This document shows, piece by piece, positions 1 to 8,956 of a DNA stretch of 64,000 bases. The stretch is taken from the NCBI GenBank assembly GCA_964409685.1, contig CAYPEJ010000008.1, positions 62,001 through 126,000 of the forward strand, in the 5' to 3' direction. Source of the stretch: Clostridium_AI sp964409685. Lineage in GTDB: Bacteria; Bacillota; Clostridia; Lachnospirales; Lachnospiraceae. Below the pieces are notes generated by a model. That model was not told the DNA's origin and made no database searches. It was given only the letters and a program-made list of their open reading frames with translations. Position numbers and translations under genes: made by a program. The first letter of the stretch is position 1. Every line of letters starts with the position of its first letter.

Positions 1-789
1 GAATTAATCAAGGAAACATTAGCCAAAGACGGTATCGCAATCCGTGGTGTATACGAACGAAGCGATGTAAAAGTTCGTAAACAAGAGGGAATGGAGTGTT
101 TCAAAGGATTCATTGGTGAACCATTCGATACAAAAGTACAGATTATTGAAAATGGAGTAAAATATTACGTTGACGTAGCAGAAGGTCAAAAGACAGGATT
201 TTTCCTAGATCAAAAATACAATCGTAAGGCAATGCATTCTTACTGCAAAGATGCAAAGGTATTAGATTGCTTTACACATACAGGTTCTTTCGCCTTAAAT
301 GCAGGTATCGCAGGTGCCAAGAGTGTATTAGGAGTAGATGCTTCTGAGTTAGGTTGCCAGCAAGCAAGAGAAAATGCTCGTTTAAACGGTTTAGAAGACG
401 TAGTAAAATTCCAATGTGCAGATGTCTTCGATTTATTACCGAAATTAGAAGAAGAGGGAGAGCAATTCGATGTTGTTATCTTAGATCCACCAGCATTTAC
501 AAAGTCTCGTTCTTCTATCAAAAATGCGACAAAAGGGTATCGTGAAATTAATATGCGTGGTTTACGATTAGTAAAAGATGGTGGCTACTTTGCAACATGT
601 TCTTGTTCACATTTCATGAACCCAGAGTTATTCACAGAGACAATTAAACAAGCAGCTCGTAGTGCACACAAACGGTTAAGACAAATTGAATTCCGCACAC
701 AAGCAGCAGATCATCCAATTTTATGGGCAGCAGATGAATCCTTGTATTTGAAATTTTATATTTTCCAAGTGATTGATGAGCGTTATTAG
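1..789 (+). CDS. RlmI-like 23S rRNA cytosine-C5 methyltransferase, 3' part
   Basis: The reading frame is open from base 1, so the 5' end lies outside the window; 262 codons are visible of a family usually near 395 aa. It shows the class I SAM-dependent fold: motif I VLDCFTHTGSFAL binds SAM, the following acidic GVD ends strand 2, and VVILDPPAFTKS is motif IV. The TCSCS motif near the C-terminus is where the RlmI/RlmK-like family places its catalytic cysteine. The family methylates C5 of a cytosine in 23S rRNA. The PUA domain expected at the N-terminus would be upstream of the window. The first internal ATG at 91 should not be taken as the start because coding similarity continues upstream. 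folC follows after 61 bp, possibly in the same transcript. Confidence 0.85.
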   Translation, partial: ELIKETLAKDGIAIRGVYERSDVKVRKQEGMECFKGFIGEPFDTKVQIIENGVKYYVDVAEGQKTGFFLDQKYNRKAMHSYCKDAKVLDCFTHTGSFALNAGIAGAKSVLGVDASELGCQQARENARLNGLEDVVKFQCADVFDLLPKLEEEGEQFDVVILDPPAFTKSRSSIKNATKGYREINMRGLRLVKDGGYFATCSCSHFMNPELFTETIKQAARSAHKRLRQIEFRTQAADHPILWAADESLYLKFYIFQVIDERY

Positions 790-850
790 AAGTTAGGTAG
801 AAAGTTGAACTTACATGGTGGTCTAAGGTCAACTGAGTTAGGAGGAAAAT

Positions 851-2176
851 ATGAATTTTGAACAAGCATTAGAGTTTATTGAGAGTTGTAATCCAAAAGG
901 GATGGTGTTTGGGCTTGATAAAATTCGCAATTTATTAGCCAGAGTAGGGAGTCCAGATAAAAAGTTAAAATTCATTCATATTGCAGGGACCAATGGAAAA
1001 GGTTCAGTAGGGGCTTATCTATCAAGTATTTTAGTACATTCAGGGTACAAGATAGGTCGATATGTCTCGCCAACTATTATAGAGTATTGTGAGCGCATAC
1101 AGATACAAGATGAGAATGGATGCAGATATATTAGTAAAGATTCCATTTGTGAAAAAACAGAGCAGATAAAAAATGCTATTATGAAAATGAAAGAAGAAAA
1201 TTTGGAGATGCCAACAGCCTTTGAGATAGAGACCGTAATCGGATTTTTAGAGTTTCTGGAACAAGGTTGTGACTATGTTGTGCTAGAAGCTGGACTAGGT
1301 GGAAGAGAGGATGCGACAAATATTGTGGAAAATGTAGAACTTGCAATCCTAACATCCATTAGTAAAGATCATATGGGTGTGCTTGGTGATACAGTAGCTC
1401 AGATTGCCGAGCAAAAATCAGGTATTATTAAGCATGGGATTGATGTAGTTTGCTATGATTTTGCTTACTGTGAAGATGGTACTGAAATTGAAGCGGTTAT
1501 TCAAGCTGCTTGTAGAAATGCAGAAGCAACCTATCATAAAGCAGATTTTCAAAAATTATCGGATATAGAATACTCTCTTGATGGAACATCCTTTAGGTAC
1601 AAGAATCATCTATATCAGATTACATTATTAGGTGAAAATCAACCAAAGAATGTGGCACTTGCAATAGAAGCAGCAGAATGTTTAAAACGAAAGGGATATT
1701 CTATTACAACCGAAGCGATGGAAAAAGGTCTTGCAACTACAGAATGGAAAGGCAGATTTTCCATTGTAAATAGAAAGCCATTGGTCATCGTAGACGGTGC
1801 ACATAACGAAGATGCTGCCCATTCCCTTGCGAAGAGCTTACAATTGTATTTTCCAAATAAAAAGCTAACGTTCATTATGGGAGTGTTTGCAGATAAAGAG
1901 TATGAGAAAATCCTTGAACTGACAACACCATTTGCCAAACGAGTTATTACCATTCAGTCAGATAATCCGAGGGCGTTACCATCTGATGAACTTGCAGTTG
2001 TTGTAAGTAAATATGTAGATGATGTAATTGATGAGAAAACAGCAAAACAAGCATTGGATTTGTTAGTTAAGCAATGTAATACGAATCAAGCTCAAGATGA
2101 GGAAGAAGTAATATTAGCATTTGGGTCATTATCTTTCTTAGGTGAGATATATCAGTATTTTCAGGGGGAAAATTAA
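851..2176 (+). CDS. folC: Bifunctional folylpolyglutamate/dihydrofolate synthase
   Basis: A 441-aa Mur-ligase-type enzyme that adds glutamate to folates in the cytoplasm (and often couples dihydropteroate to glutamate). The P-loop AGTNGKGS lies at residues 45-52, the ATP/Mg motif EAGLGGREDATN follows near residue 145, and the C-terminal Mur-ligase domain carries VDGAHNEDAA near residue 310. Length is normal for FolC. The start is supported by TTAGGAGG about 7 nt upstream. A rho-independent hairpin follows at 2232, ending the transcript. Confidence 0.93.
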   Translation: MNFEQALEFIESCNPKGMVFGLDKIRNLLARVGSPDKKLKFIHIAGTNGKGSVGAYLSSILVHSGYKIGRYVSPTIIEYCERIQIQDENGCRYISKDSICEKTEQIKNAIMKMKEENLEMPTAFEIETVIGFLEFLEQGCDYVVLEAGLGGREDATNIVENVELAILTSISKDHMGVLGDTVAQIAEQKSGIIKHGIDVVCYDFAYCEDGTEIEAVIQAACRNAEATYHKADFQKLSDIEYSLDGTSFRYKNHLYQITLLGENQPKNVALAIEAAECLKRKGYSITTEAMEKGLATTEWKGRFSIVNRKPLVIVDGAHNEDAAHSLAKSLQLYFPNKKLTFIMGVFADKEYEKILELTTPFAKRVITIQSDNPRALPSDELAVVVSKYVDDVIDEKTAKQALDLLVKQCNTNQAQDEEEVILAFGSLSFLGEIYQYFQGEN

Positions 2177-2231
2177 ACTGAAGTTTGGTTAGCTTAAACT
2201 ACATTTGAAAAACGCATTAAGGTAAAAAAAT

Positions 2232-2287
2232 AATCCTCTTTTTTATAAGCAAACTAAAAAACTTGCTTTAGAAAAGAGGATTTTTTA
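2232..2287. terminator. Bidirectional rho-independent terminator
   Basis: ATCCTCTTTT and AAAAGAGGAT form a stem flanked by A-rich sequence on the left and a T-run on the right. It can serve folC on the plus strand and the convergent DUF5050 gene on the minus strand. Confidence 0.8.
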
Positions 2288-2331
2288 TTCATATTTTTCG
2301 GATTACTTATTTTTTAAATTGCTTATTTAAA

Positions 2332-3360
2332 TTACTTTTTCACAGGTGGTGAAAAAATATTTAACTTTGGCTGTTCTGTCACTTCCACAACATACATAAG
2401 ATTGTTATCAAATCCACGGAAGAAGACATATTTACTTGTTACATTAATATCGCAGTAATTACCCTTTATAAGGATATTTTCTTGCATGGTTGAAAGATTC
2501 ATCTGGCACATGCGACTTTCATCGCCATTATCAATCTGATAATAAAGGTAAGTTCCATCTGTGCTAAAGTTATATGTTAACACACGATTATTTACAATCA
2601 CTTCAGGATTCTGTCCATCCAGATCCACACGAGTTAATGCATAATTATTGTTTAAATCAAGATAATAAACATAATTTTCAAATGGAAGGACTTGTGAAAA
2701 ATTTCCTTCTAAAAACATTTCATAAGAATCGTCCATTAATGACATTTTATAAATGTTATGATTATCTTTTGTGTTGGCATAATATAAGCTTCCATTGTAA
2801 ATGCCACTTGGATTGATATTGGTATTAAATAAACAATTTCCTTCCTTGCCATCAATTCGAACTTTATATAAAGTTAAACCATTTACTTTATCATAATGTT
2901 GATAGTATAAGTTATTGCCTGCTAGTGAGACATTTCCTACTGCATTATCATATAAAGTAGTAGAGTGAGCACCATTCTTTTCACATCGAAATAAACCGAT
3001 GCCACCAGAGGAAAGTGTACTTCCAGTGGAGTCTGTTTTATCAATGTCTTTATATTTGTTATTTATACTAGCATAATATATGTATTTACCAGCACAATTG
3101 ATTTTAGAAACTGCATTTCCAGCAATTTTCTTGAAATTTTTACAATCTAAATCCATAGAATATAATCTATCATAATCATTTGCATTGCTAAAATAAATTT
3201 TGTTGCCCTCTTCACAAAAGAGACCATTATTCATTAGATTACCAGGGGTATTGCCAATTGTGAAATCATCGTTATACTCCATTTTATTGGTTACATTAAC
3301 GTATATTACAATTCCAAGGATGCATAAAGTCATCAGTGTGAGTAAAATCTTCTTTATCAC
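2332..3360 (-). CDS. DUF5050-like membrane-anchored repeat protein
   Basis: A 342-aa protein with an N-terminal hydrophobic segment (about residues 4-23) that would act as an uncleaved signal anchor or signal peptide. The rest consists of repeated blocks of the type YY-N-LYKV-DG (for example KIYFSNANDYDRLYSMDLD, NNLYYQHYDKVNGLTLYKV), the beta-propeller-like pattern of the DUF5050 family in Clostridia. It is probably displayed outside the membrane. Function is unknown. It is transcribed alone, convergent with folC and divergent from pheA. Confidence 0.7.
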   Translation of the reverse strand: MIKKILLTLMTLCILGIVIYVNVTNKMEYNDDFTIGNTPGNLMNNGLFCEEGNKIYFSNANDYDRLYSMDLDCKNFKKIAGNAVSKINCAGKYIYYASINNKYKDIDKTDSTGSTLSSGGIGLFRCEKNGAHSTTLYDNAVGNVSLAGNNLYYQHYDKVNGLTLYKVRIDGKEGNCLFNTNINPSGIYNGSLYYANTKDNHNIYKMSLMDDSYEMFLEGNFSQVLPFENYVYYLDLNNNYALTRVDLDGQNPEVIVNNRVLTYNFSTDGTYLYYQIDNGDESRMCQMNLSTMQENILIKGNYCDINVTSKYVFFRGFDNNLMYVVEVTEQPKLNIFSPPVKK

Positions 3361-3443
3361 TGCGTTACCTCCTATTTTCTTTATTAAGACTATTATAAAT
3401 TACCAATTGTTTCAATGCAACCTAAAGTTGGAGGGGCTTAGTC

Positions 3444-3472
3444 TTGTTATTTTTCAAGCACTAGTATATAAT
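3444..3472 (+). promoter_or_regulatory. Sigma-A promoter for pheA
   Basis: TTGTTA at 3444-3449 and TATAAT at 3467-3472 are separated by 17 bp, about 65 bp upstream of the pheA start codon. Confidence 0.7.
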
Positions 3473-3538
3473 TAATTTCGGAATAAATTAAAAAAATAAT
3501 GTTGTATACATATAGGAAACAATGGAAGGAACGGTAGT

Positions 3539-4669
3539 ATGGATTTACAAGAAAGCAGACAAAAAATAGACCAAATCGATAGACAAATAGTTGAATTGTT
3601 TCAGAAGAGAATGGGTGTTTCGGTTGAAGTTGCTAAGTATAAGAAACAAACAGGAAAGAAAATATATGATAAGGAGAGAGAAGTACAGATTCTCGAAAAG
3701 TTATCTAGTTTAGTGGAAGATGAATTCAATAAACAAAGTGTTCAGGAATTATATACACAGATCATGTCTATTAGTAGAAAATTGCAATATAGTCATTTGC
3801 GTAGTGAGGAGTATGAGCAAAATTTTGTTGAAGTGGATAAATTAGATTTTCACGATAAAAAAGTGGTTTACTATGGTGAAAAAGGTGCGTATACAGAGCA
3901 AGCTATGCTAGAATTTTTTGAAGGAAAAGCAGATGCTTTTTCAGTTCCTACGTTTAAAGATGTAATGGAATGTCTAAAAGAAGGAACCGCCGAGTATGGA
4001 GTGCTCCCAATTGAAAATTCTTCTACTGGTGGAATCACAGACTGCTTTGATTTGCTAATTGATTATGATAATTATATTGTTGGTGAACATGAGATCAAGG
4101 TGGAGCAGTGCTTATTAGGATTGCCAGGGACTAAGATAGAAGAGATTCAGAAAGTGTATTCTCATCAACAGGGAATCATGCAGTGTGCATCCTTTTTAGA
4201 ACAATATTCACAGATTCAACGGCTTCCTTATCTAAGCACAGCATCAAGTGCGAAAAAGGTAATGGAAGAAAAGGATATGACACAGGCAGCCATTGCAAGT
4301 CGCCGTGCAGCTGAATGTTATGGGCTTGAAATATTAAAAGAGAATATCAATTTTGAAGAGACTAATACAACACGATTTATCATTATCTCAAGAAAGAGAG
4401 AGTATTTGAAAGATTCGAATAAAGTGAGTATTTGTTTCCAATTGCCTCACGAATGTGGATCTTTGTATAATATGTTATCAAATTTTATTTATAATAATTT
4501 AAATATGACCAAGATTGAATCAAGACCAATTCAAGGAAAAAAATGGGAGTATAGGTTTTTCGTTGAAGTAGAAGGTAATTTAAAAGATCCAGGAGTTCAA
4601 AACGCCATCTTTGGAATTCAAGAAGAAGCCAGTGTTTGTAGGATTCTTGGTAATTTTAGAACACATTAA
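3539..4669 (+). CDS. pheA: Chorismate mutase / prephenate dehydratase (P-protein)
   Basis: A 376-aa bifunctional cytoplasmic enzyme converting chorismate to prephenate and then phenylpyruvate in phenylalanine synthesis. Residues 1-90 are an AroQ-type chorismate mutase (DLQESRQKIDQIDRQIVELFQKRM). The dehydratase domain begins near residue 115 (VVYYGEKGAYTEQA) and has the family motif NTTRF. The C-terminal ACT domain has GSLY and ESRP, the allosteric phenylalanine-binding motifs, so feedback inhibition by phenylalanine is expected. It is a single gene with its own promoter. Domain order and length are typical. Confidence 0.93.
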   Translation: MDLQESRQKIDQIDRQIVELFQKRMGVSVEVAKYKKQTGKKIYDKEREVQILEKLSSLVEDEFNKQSVQELYTQIMSISRKLQYSHLRSEEYEQNFVEVDKLDFHDKKVVYYGEKGAYTEQAMLEFFEGKADAFSVPTFKDVMECLKEGTAEYGVLPIENSSTGGITDCFDLLIDYDNYIVGEHEIKVEQCLLGLPGTKIEEIQKVYSHQQGIMQCASFLEQYSQIQRLPYLSTASSAKKVMEEKDMTQAAIASRRAAECYGLEILKENINFEETNTTRFIIISRKREYLKDSNKVSICFQLPHECGSLYNMLSNFIYNNLNMTKIESRPIQGKKWEYRFFVEVEGNLKDPGVQNAIFGIQEEASVCRILGNFRTH

Positions 4670-4804
4670 AAGGTAATGGGATAGAATTCGAGTGAAAACG
4701 CAAAAATAAATCAACATTCGAATTTCAGTTCACAAAGTAAACATATTTTGTTGGTAAAATGAGAACAAGGTTTATGATTCAAATAGGTGGAAGGAGTTTT
4801 TTGG

Positions 4805-6229
4805 ATGAATAATGATGGTATGGATAATCAAAATAATTTAGATAATAATCAGAATAACAATCCTTACAATGGTGGTTATAATGGACAAAATCCAAAAGGA
4901 CCAAAGAAAAGCTGGAAAAAGACAGTTACAGGTGTTGTGGTTGCAGCAAGTGTAGTAGCTGTTTTGGGAAGTGGTGTCTACGGTGTCAGCACAGTTATGG
5001 ATCAGTTCAAAGAATCCAACAAAATGAATATAAGTAGCCAAGCACCGGATGCAACAATGGATGTTCCATCCGAAGGTATCCTTGGGACAACAGAGGGAGC
5101 GGAAGCAACAACTGACTCTGTTGCATTAGTAGTGGAAAATGTTATGCCTTCTATTGTATCTATCACAACAACAACAACAGAAACAGTGAGCGACTTTTTT
5201 GGTAGAACATATTCCGAAGATGTACAAGGAAGCGGTTCTGGTATTATCATCGGTCAGAATACAAACGAAGTATTAATTGTAACAAATAATCACGTAGTAT
5301 CAGGTGCAAATGCAACCGTTGAATTAACATTCTTTGATGAAGCTACAGTAACAGGAACAATTAAAGGTTCTGATTCCAGTGCTGATTTAGCAGTAGTTGC
5401 GGTTAAGTTCGCTGATATTACAGACGAAACAAAGAGCAAAATCAAAGTCATCAGTTTAGGTGATTCCGATAAAACAAAAGTTGGAGAGATGGCTATTGCA
5501 ATTGGAAATGCATTAGGATATGGTCAAGCAGTTACAGTTGGACATGTTAGTGCATTGGAGCGTGAAATTGCAGTAGAAGATTCTTCTATGACATTAATGC
5601 AAACAGATGCTGCGATTAATCCAGGTAACAGTGGTGGTGCTTTACTAAATGCACAAGGTCAATTAATTGGTATTAACTCAGCAAAAACTGCAACAACAGA
5701 AGTAGAAGGTATGGGTTACGCTATCCCAATTACAGACGCTCTTCCAATTATTCAAGACCTTATGGAAGGAAATATCGCATCCGATAATAACACAGCTTAT
5801 TTAGGAATCGTTGGTCAAAATATTACCTCCAGTAATTCTAAGAGATTTAATATTCCAGAAGGTGTGTACGTAACAGAAGTTGCAGCTGGTTCACCAGCAG
5901 AACAAGCAGGATTAAAAGCAGGTATGGTTATCGTAGGATTAGATGGTAAGGAAATTGCCACATCGGATGATTTAATGTCTGTATTAGATACTTTAAGCGT
6001 TGGTGATAAAGTAACTATTAATGTTGCAGTAAACCAAGGTGGTAAGTATGTAACAACTGAATTAAATGTTACAATTGGTGCAAAATCCGATTATGAGTCA
6101 GATTCTAATGCTAATAGTGGAAACGATGGTAGCGCAGAACAAACAAATCCATACGGAAATGATTCCTATGGTTCCGATCCATACTCTGGTTCTGGTGGAA
6201 ATGATCCATTTAGTTTCTTTGGAAATTAG
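4805..6229 (+). CDS. HtrA/DegP-type membrane-anchored serine protease with PDZ domain
   Basis: A 474-aa quality-control protease. I start at ATG 4805 because AAGGAG sits 8 nt upstream; a GTG at 4787 overlaps that site. The N-terminus is Asn/Gln-rich and probably cytoplasmic, followed by one membrane segment (about residues 41-63), so the protease faces outward. The trypsin-like triad is visible: His163 in VTNNHVV, Asp194 in SSADLAV, Ser276 in GNSGGAL. One PDZ domain covers about residues 330-425. The C-terminus is Gly/Ser/Asn-rich. A terminator at 6273 follows. Confidence 0.92.
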   Translation: MNNDGMDNQNNLDNNQNNNPYNGGYNGQNPKGPKKSWKKTVTGVVVAASVVAVLGSGVYGVSTVMDQFKESNKMNISSQAPDATMDVPSEGILGTTEGAEATTDSVALVVENVMPSIVSITTTTTETVSDFFGRTYSEDVQGSGSGIIIGQNTNEVLIVTNNHVVSGANATVELTFFDEATVTGTIKGSDSSADLAVVAVKFADITDETKSKIKVISLGDSDKTKVGEMAIAIGNALGYGQAVTVGHVSALEREIAVEDSSMTLMQTDAAINPGNSGGALLNAQGQLIGINSAKTATTEVEGMGYAIPITDALPIIQDLMEGNIASDNNTAYLGIVGQNITSSNSKRFNIPEGVYVTEVAAGSPAEQAGLKAGMVIVGLDGKEIATSDDLMSVLDTLSVGDKVTINVAVNQGGKYVTTELNVTIGAKSDYESDSNANSGNDGSAEQTNPYGNDSYGSDPYSGSGGNDPFSFFGN

Positions 6230-6272
6230 TTATGGAAATTAGGTTATAATTGAATAATGTTAAAAATAGAGA

Positions 6273-6314
6273 AAGCCTAATCATTATGTAAAAAGTAATG
6301 ATTGGGCTTTTTTG
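6273..6314 (+). terminator. Rho-independent terminator after the HtrA-type gene
   Basis: AAGCCTAATCATTA pairs with TAATGATTGGGCTT around a short A-rich loop and is followed by a T-run. Confidence 0.85.
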
Positions 6315-6375
6315 TATAAAAAGTTACAGATTATTGTCCATTTTGCATAAATTCAACAAAAAGGACATTTTACTC

Positions 6376-6404
6376 TTGAATTCTGCGTATAAGGATGCTA
6401 TTAT
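6376..6404 (+). promoter_or_regulatory. Sigma-A promoter of the host agr-like locus
   Basis: TTGAAT (6376-6381) and TATTAT (6399-6404) with a 17-bp spacer lie 40 bp upstream of the sensor kinase start. Confidence 0.7.
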
Positions 6405-6444
6405 ATCATTGATTGTATAAACGCAAAGAAATTGGAGGAATTGT

Positions 6445-7779
6445 TTGTTAGGAATATATATTGGAATTATAGTGATTTTATATTGGATAGAGCCAGTTTT
6501 ATGGTGGTATTCCATACGATCATCCCACCTTGTACATATTAGGCGAATTCATGTATTTGCAATCTTATTCGGTTATTATAGTTTAACACTTGTGAAACAA
6601 TATGTTTCACTTACTTGGTATGGCAATGGAATAGTAAATCATGCAGGAAAACAGTTTACATTATGGAGTACGACTTTTCTACTTGTATATCTATTTACAG
6701 CTACTTTTTGGATTGTGAAAAGTTCTTTCAAATATTGTAGTATTTTGCTATGCGTATTCTTAGTTTGTAATTTATGTAGTGAGATTATATTTGTTATGTT
6801 TTATATGCTCATTACAAATAAGAGGCTTTTTGAGATATCGCAATTAGGATTAGATAATGTGATTTGTACGCTAGGTTCTAGAATGATTTTAGTGCTTTTG
6901 TGTCGGTTGCTCTTTCGAAAAAAAGAAGAATCATTTTTTCAAGAGATATACGACAATCCAAAGAGTTTGCCGTTATTGATAGGAGTTGTGGCATTTGAGA
7001 TTCCATTTTCGATGGTGTTTCGATATTCAGAGGAAGTATTAGAGAATACGTTAGTGATAGCATTATTTTTGATGGTTCAAGTCTGCTTAGTAGGAGTCAT
7101 GATTTATGTGTTACATACTTTTTATCATTATCAGAAAGACTTTGATGAATTGACTTATGAATTACAGCGCAATCGAAGTGTAAATGAGTTGAGTACACAG
7201 TTGTCGCAACTGCGTCACGATATGGCATTTTATGTTTCTATGATACAGCATTTTGTGTATAAAGAACAGTATAACGAACTGCGCAATTATGTGTGTGGAA
7301 TTGCAGATGAGTTAAGGCAAGTGGAAGATATCTTTATTCTTTCGGATCAGATTGTAGCCAATACGTTGAATATTATGGCTGGCAAGGCACATGAAAAGAA
7401 TATTGTATTTGAACATATCATCATTGGTTCAGAATTTAATCTTACATCAAAGGAACTTAGTAAGGTACTGTATAACATTTTAGAGAATGCGATAGAAGCA
7501 GTGGAACCTTTAGAAGGGAAACAGAGAAAAATTTTTCTAGAAATGAGCCGTAGAATGGATGGTTATCGAATTCATTGCATGAATTATTATCAGCCAGAGT
7601 CGGTATCCATGAAGACACTATTTAGTACTTCAAAGAGTAATACGAAAATGCATGGAAAGGGACTTTCTATTGTGAAGAGAGTAGTGGAGCATAATAATGG
7701 GGTGATGCGAATTCAATTACATCGTACATTATTTGAGGTTGATTGTTTTATACCAGATAAGAGGGAAGGATGTACATGA
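6445..7779 (+). CDS. AgrC-like GHKL sensor histidine kinase
   Basis: A 444-aa membrane kinase. The TTG start at 6445 is chosen because GGAGGA lies 6 nt upstream. About residues 1-220 hold six or seven hydrophobic helices, as in AgrC peptide receptors. A coiled-coil leads to the phospho-acceptor His258 in QLRHDMAFYV. The GHKL ATPase follows with NILENAIEAVEP (N box) and GKGLSIVKRVV (G box). It is expected to bind an extracellular cyclic peptide and phosphorylate the LytTR regulator encoded next, with which it shares an ATGA overlap. The PLLIG...FEIPFSMVFR block of its sensor domain is matched in the prophage protein at 23859. Its natural ligand is probably the peptide encoded at 8636. Confidence 0.85.
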   Translation: MLGIYIGIIVILYWIEPVLWWYSIRSSHLVHIRRIHVFAILFGYYSLTLVKQYVSLTWYGNGIVNHAGKQFTLWSTTFLLVYLFTATFWIVKSSFKYCSILLCVFLVCNLCSEIIFVMFYMLITNKRLFEISQLGLDNVICTLGSRMILVLLCRLLFRKKEESFFQEIYDNPKSLPLLIGVVAFEIPFSMVFRYSEEVLENTLVIALFLMVQVCLVGVMIYVLHTFYHYQKDFDELTYELQRNRSVNELSTQLSQLRHDMAFYVSMIQHFVYKEQYNELRNYVCGIADELRQVEDIFILSDQIVANTLNIMAGKAHEKNIVFEHIIIGSEFNLTSKELSKVLYNILENAIEAVEPLEGKQRKIFLEMSRRMDGYRIHCMNYYQPESVSMKTLFSTSKSNTKMHGKGLSIVKRVVEHNNGVMRIQLHRTLFEVDCFIPDKREGCT

Positions 7780-8507
7780 CAAATTTAAATGGATATTTGT
7801 ATCATGTTTTGATATGTGAAGATGATGTGGATAGTTTACAAGCTAATAAGGAATTAGTAGAAAAATTAAGCCATGAACTAGAAAGTCAGATAGAGATACA
7901 TACATATAGAACATTAAGTGAAGAGTTGTTTCGTTATGTGGATATGATTGATATAGCTATTTTAGATATTGACATAGCAGGAGAGAGTGGTTTGCAATTT
8001 GCAAGGCGTATGTTACAGCAGAAACCAAATCTTCCAATTATTTTTATTACACGATATGTGCAGTATCGGAATGAGGCAAGTTTGCTTATGGCATTTGGAT
8101 TACTAGGAAAACCAGTAGATGATGAGAAATTTGGGATACTATTTCGACGTGCATTTGCACAAGTTACGATGGACTCTAAGTTAGAATCAAAGAATTTGCT
8201 TGAATTTATTATTAGTAAAAAAGTGATAAAGGTAAAAATGAATTCCATTATTAGTATGGAAAAAATTCAGAAGAAGGTTCGAATTAAGACAGACCACGGA
8301 ATCTATGAAGTAAGAGATACAATTGCAGCGATGGAACAAAGGTTAACACCTTGTTTTCTACGAATTAGTCAAAGTGTAATTCTTAACATGAATGAGATTA
8401 TTTGTATTGAAGGAAATGATGTATTTGTTTCCACTAGAGATGTATATCGAATAGGAAAAACATATCAGCAACATGTAGAAAAGACCTATCGGAAGTATTG
8501 GAAATAG
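7776..8507 (+). CDS. AgrA-like LytTR response regulator
   Basis: A 243-aa response regulator. ATG 7776 overlaps the kinase TGA (ATGA) and has GAAGG at a good distance, so it is preferred over ATG 7770. The receiver domain (about 1-125) has the acidic pair CEDD and phospho-acceptor Asp64 in AILDIDIAG. The LytTR DNA-binding domain covers about residues 145-240 (SIISMEKIQKKVRIKT, FLRISQSVILNM). It should bind paired direct repeats and control genes such as the AgrD-like gene downstream. Translational coupling to the kinase supports a cognate pair. Confidence 0.9.
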   Translation: MTNLNGYLYHVLICEDDVDSLQANKELVEKLSHELESQIEIHTYRTLSEELFRYVDMIDIAILDIDIAGESGLQFARRMLQQKPNLPIIFITRYVQYRNEASLLMAFGLLGKPVDDEKFGILFRRAFAQVTMDSKLESKNLLEFIISKKVIKVKMNSIISMEKIQKKVRIKTDHGIYEVRDTIAAMEQRLTPCFLRISQSVILNMNEIICIEGNDVFVSTRDVYRIGKTYQQHVEKTYRKYWK

Positions 8508-8541
8508 GTAGAATACAATTTATTAGTTTACTGAAAAAAGT

Positions 8542-8612
8542 ATCTAAAAGGTTGCTCTCTAACACAGCATGTAAATGAAATACATAGGAACGACCTTAGA
8601 TATTTTTATAGA
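8542..8612 (+). terminator. Hairpin between the regulator and AgrD-like genes
   Basis: ATCTAAAAGGT can pair with ACCTTAGAT across a long loop and is followed by ATTTTTAT. It could partly terminate or attenuate readthrough into the AgrD-like gene. The long loop makes this tentative. Confidence 0.4.
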
Positions 8613-8635
8613 ACATTAGAAAAGGAGGGACACAT

Positions 8636-8773
8636 ATGAAGAAGGATGCACAAGATATTTTAGTAAAGACAGCAGAAACTGTGGCACGAAAAAATGTAAA
8701 TTCAGCTTGTTGGTTTTGGCTTTATCAAGATAAGCTACCAGCTCAATTAGCTGAAAAATTGAAAAGAAAGTAA
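8636..8773 (+). CDS. AgrD-like cyclic peptide precursor (host)
   Basis: A 45-aa ORF with a strong site (AAAGGAGG) 7 nt upstream of its ATG. It has the three-part AgrD layout: a charged amphipathic leader (residues 1-22), a core with a single Cys25 followed by bulky hydrophobics (NSACWFWLYQ), and a charged tail with Pro35. In clostridial AgrD peptides the Cys forms a thiolactone with the fifth ring residue, and Gln and Pro follow at Cys+6 and Cys+10; both are present here (Gln31, Pro35). A ring of C-W-F-W-L is therefore predicted (inference). It directly follows an AgrC/AgrA-like pair. No agrB-like processing gene lies nearby, so the protease must be elsewhere. Confidence 0.75.
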   Translation: MKKDAQDILVKTAETVARKNVNSACWFWLYQDKLPAQLAEKLKRK

Positions 8774-8777
8774 TTAG

Positions 8778-8807
8778 AAAAGGGAGTGTTTGAGGACACT
8801 CCTTTTG
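8778..8807 (+). terminator. Rho-independent terminator of the agr-like locus
   Basis: GGAGTGT pairs with ACACTCC around a TTGAGG loop and is followed by TTTT. Confidence 0.8.
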
Positions 8808-8922
8808 TAGAAATGTTGAATTTGCCATGCTTTATTGAAAGAGTAGAATAAACTGTTTTAATGATGAAATAAATAGGTTATTGCCAAATAAGCACAAAAA
8901 CATGAATAATGGGACTGACATA

Positions 8923-8950
8923 TTGAAACAAAATTTGCTTGTAATATAAT
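8923..8950 (+). promoter_or_regulatory. Sigma-A promoter of a candidate non-coding RNA
   Basis: TTGAAA (8923-8928) and TATAAT (8945-8950) with a 16-bp spacer. No ORF with a ribosome site follows for 370 bp. Confidence 0.65.
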
Positions 8951-8956
8951 AAAAAT

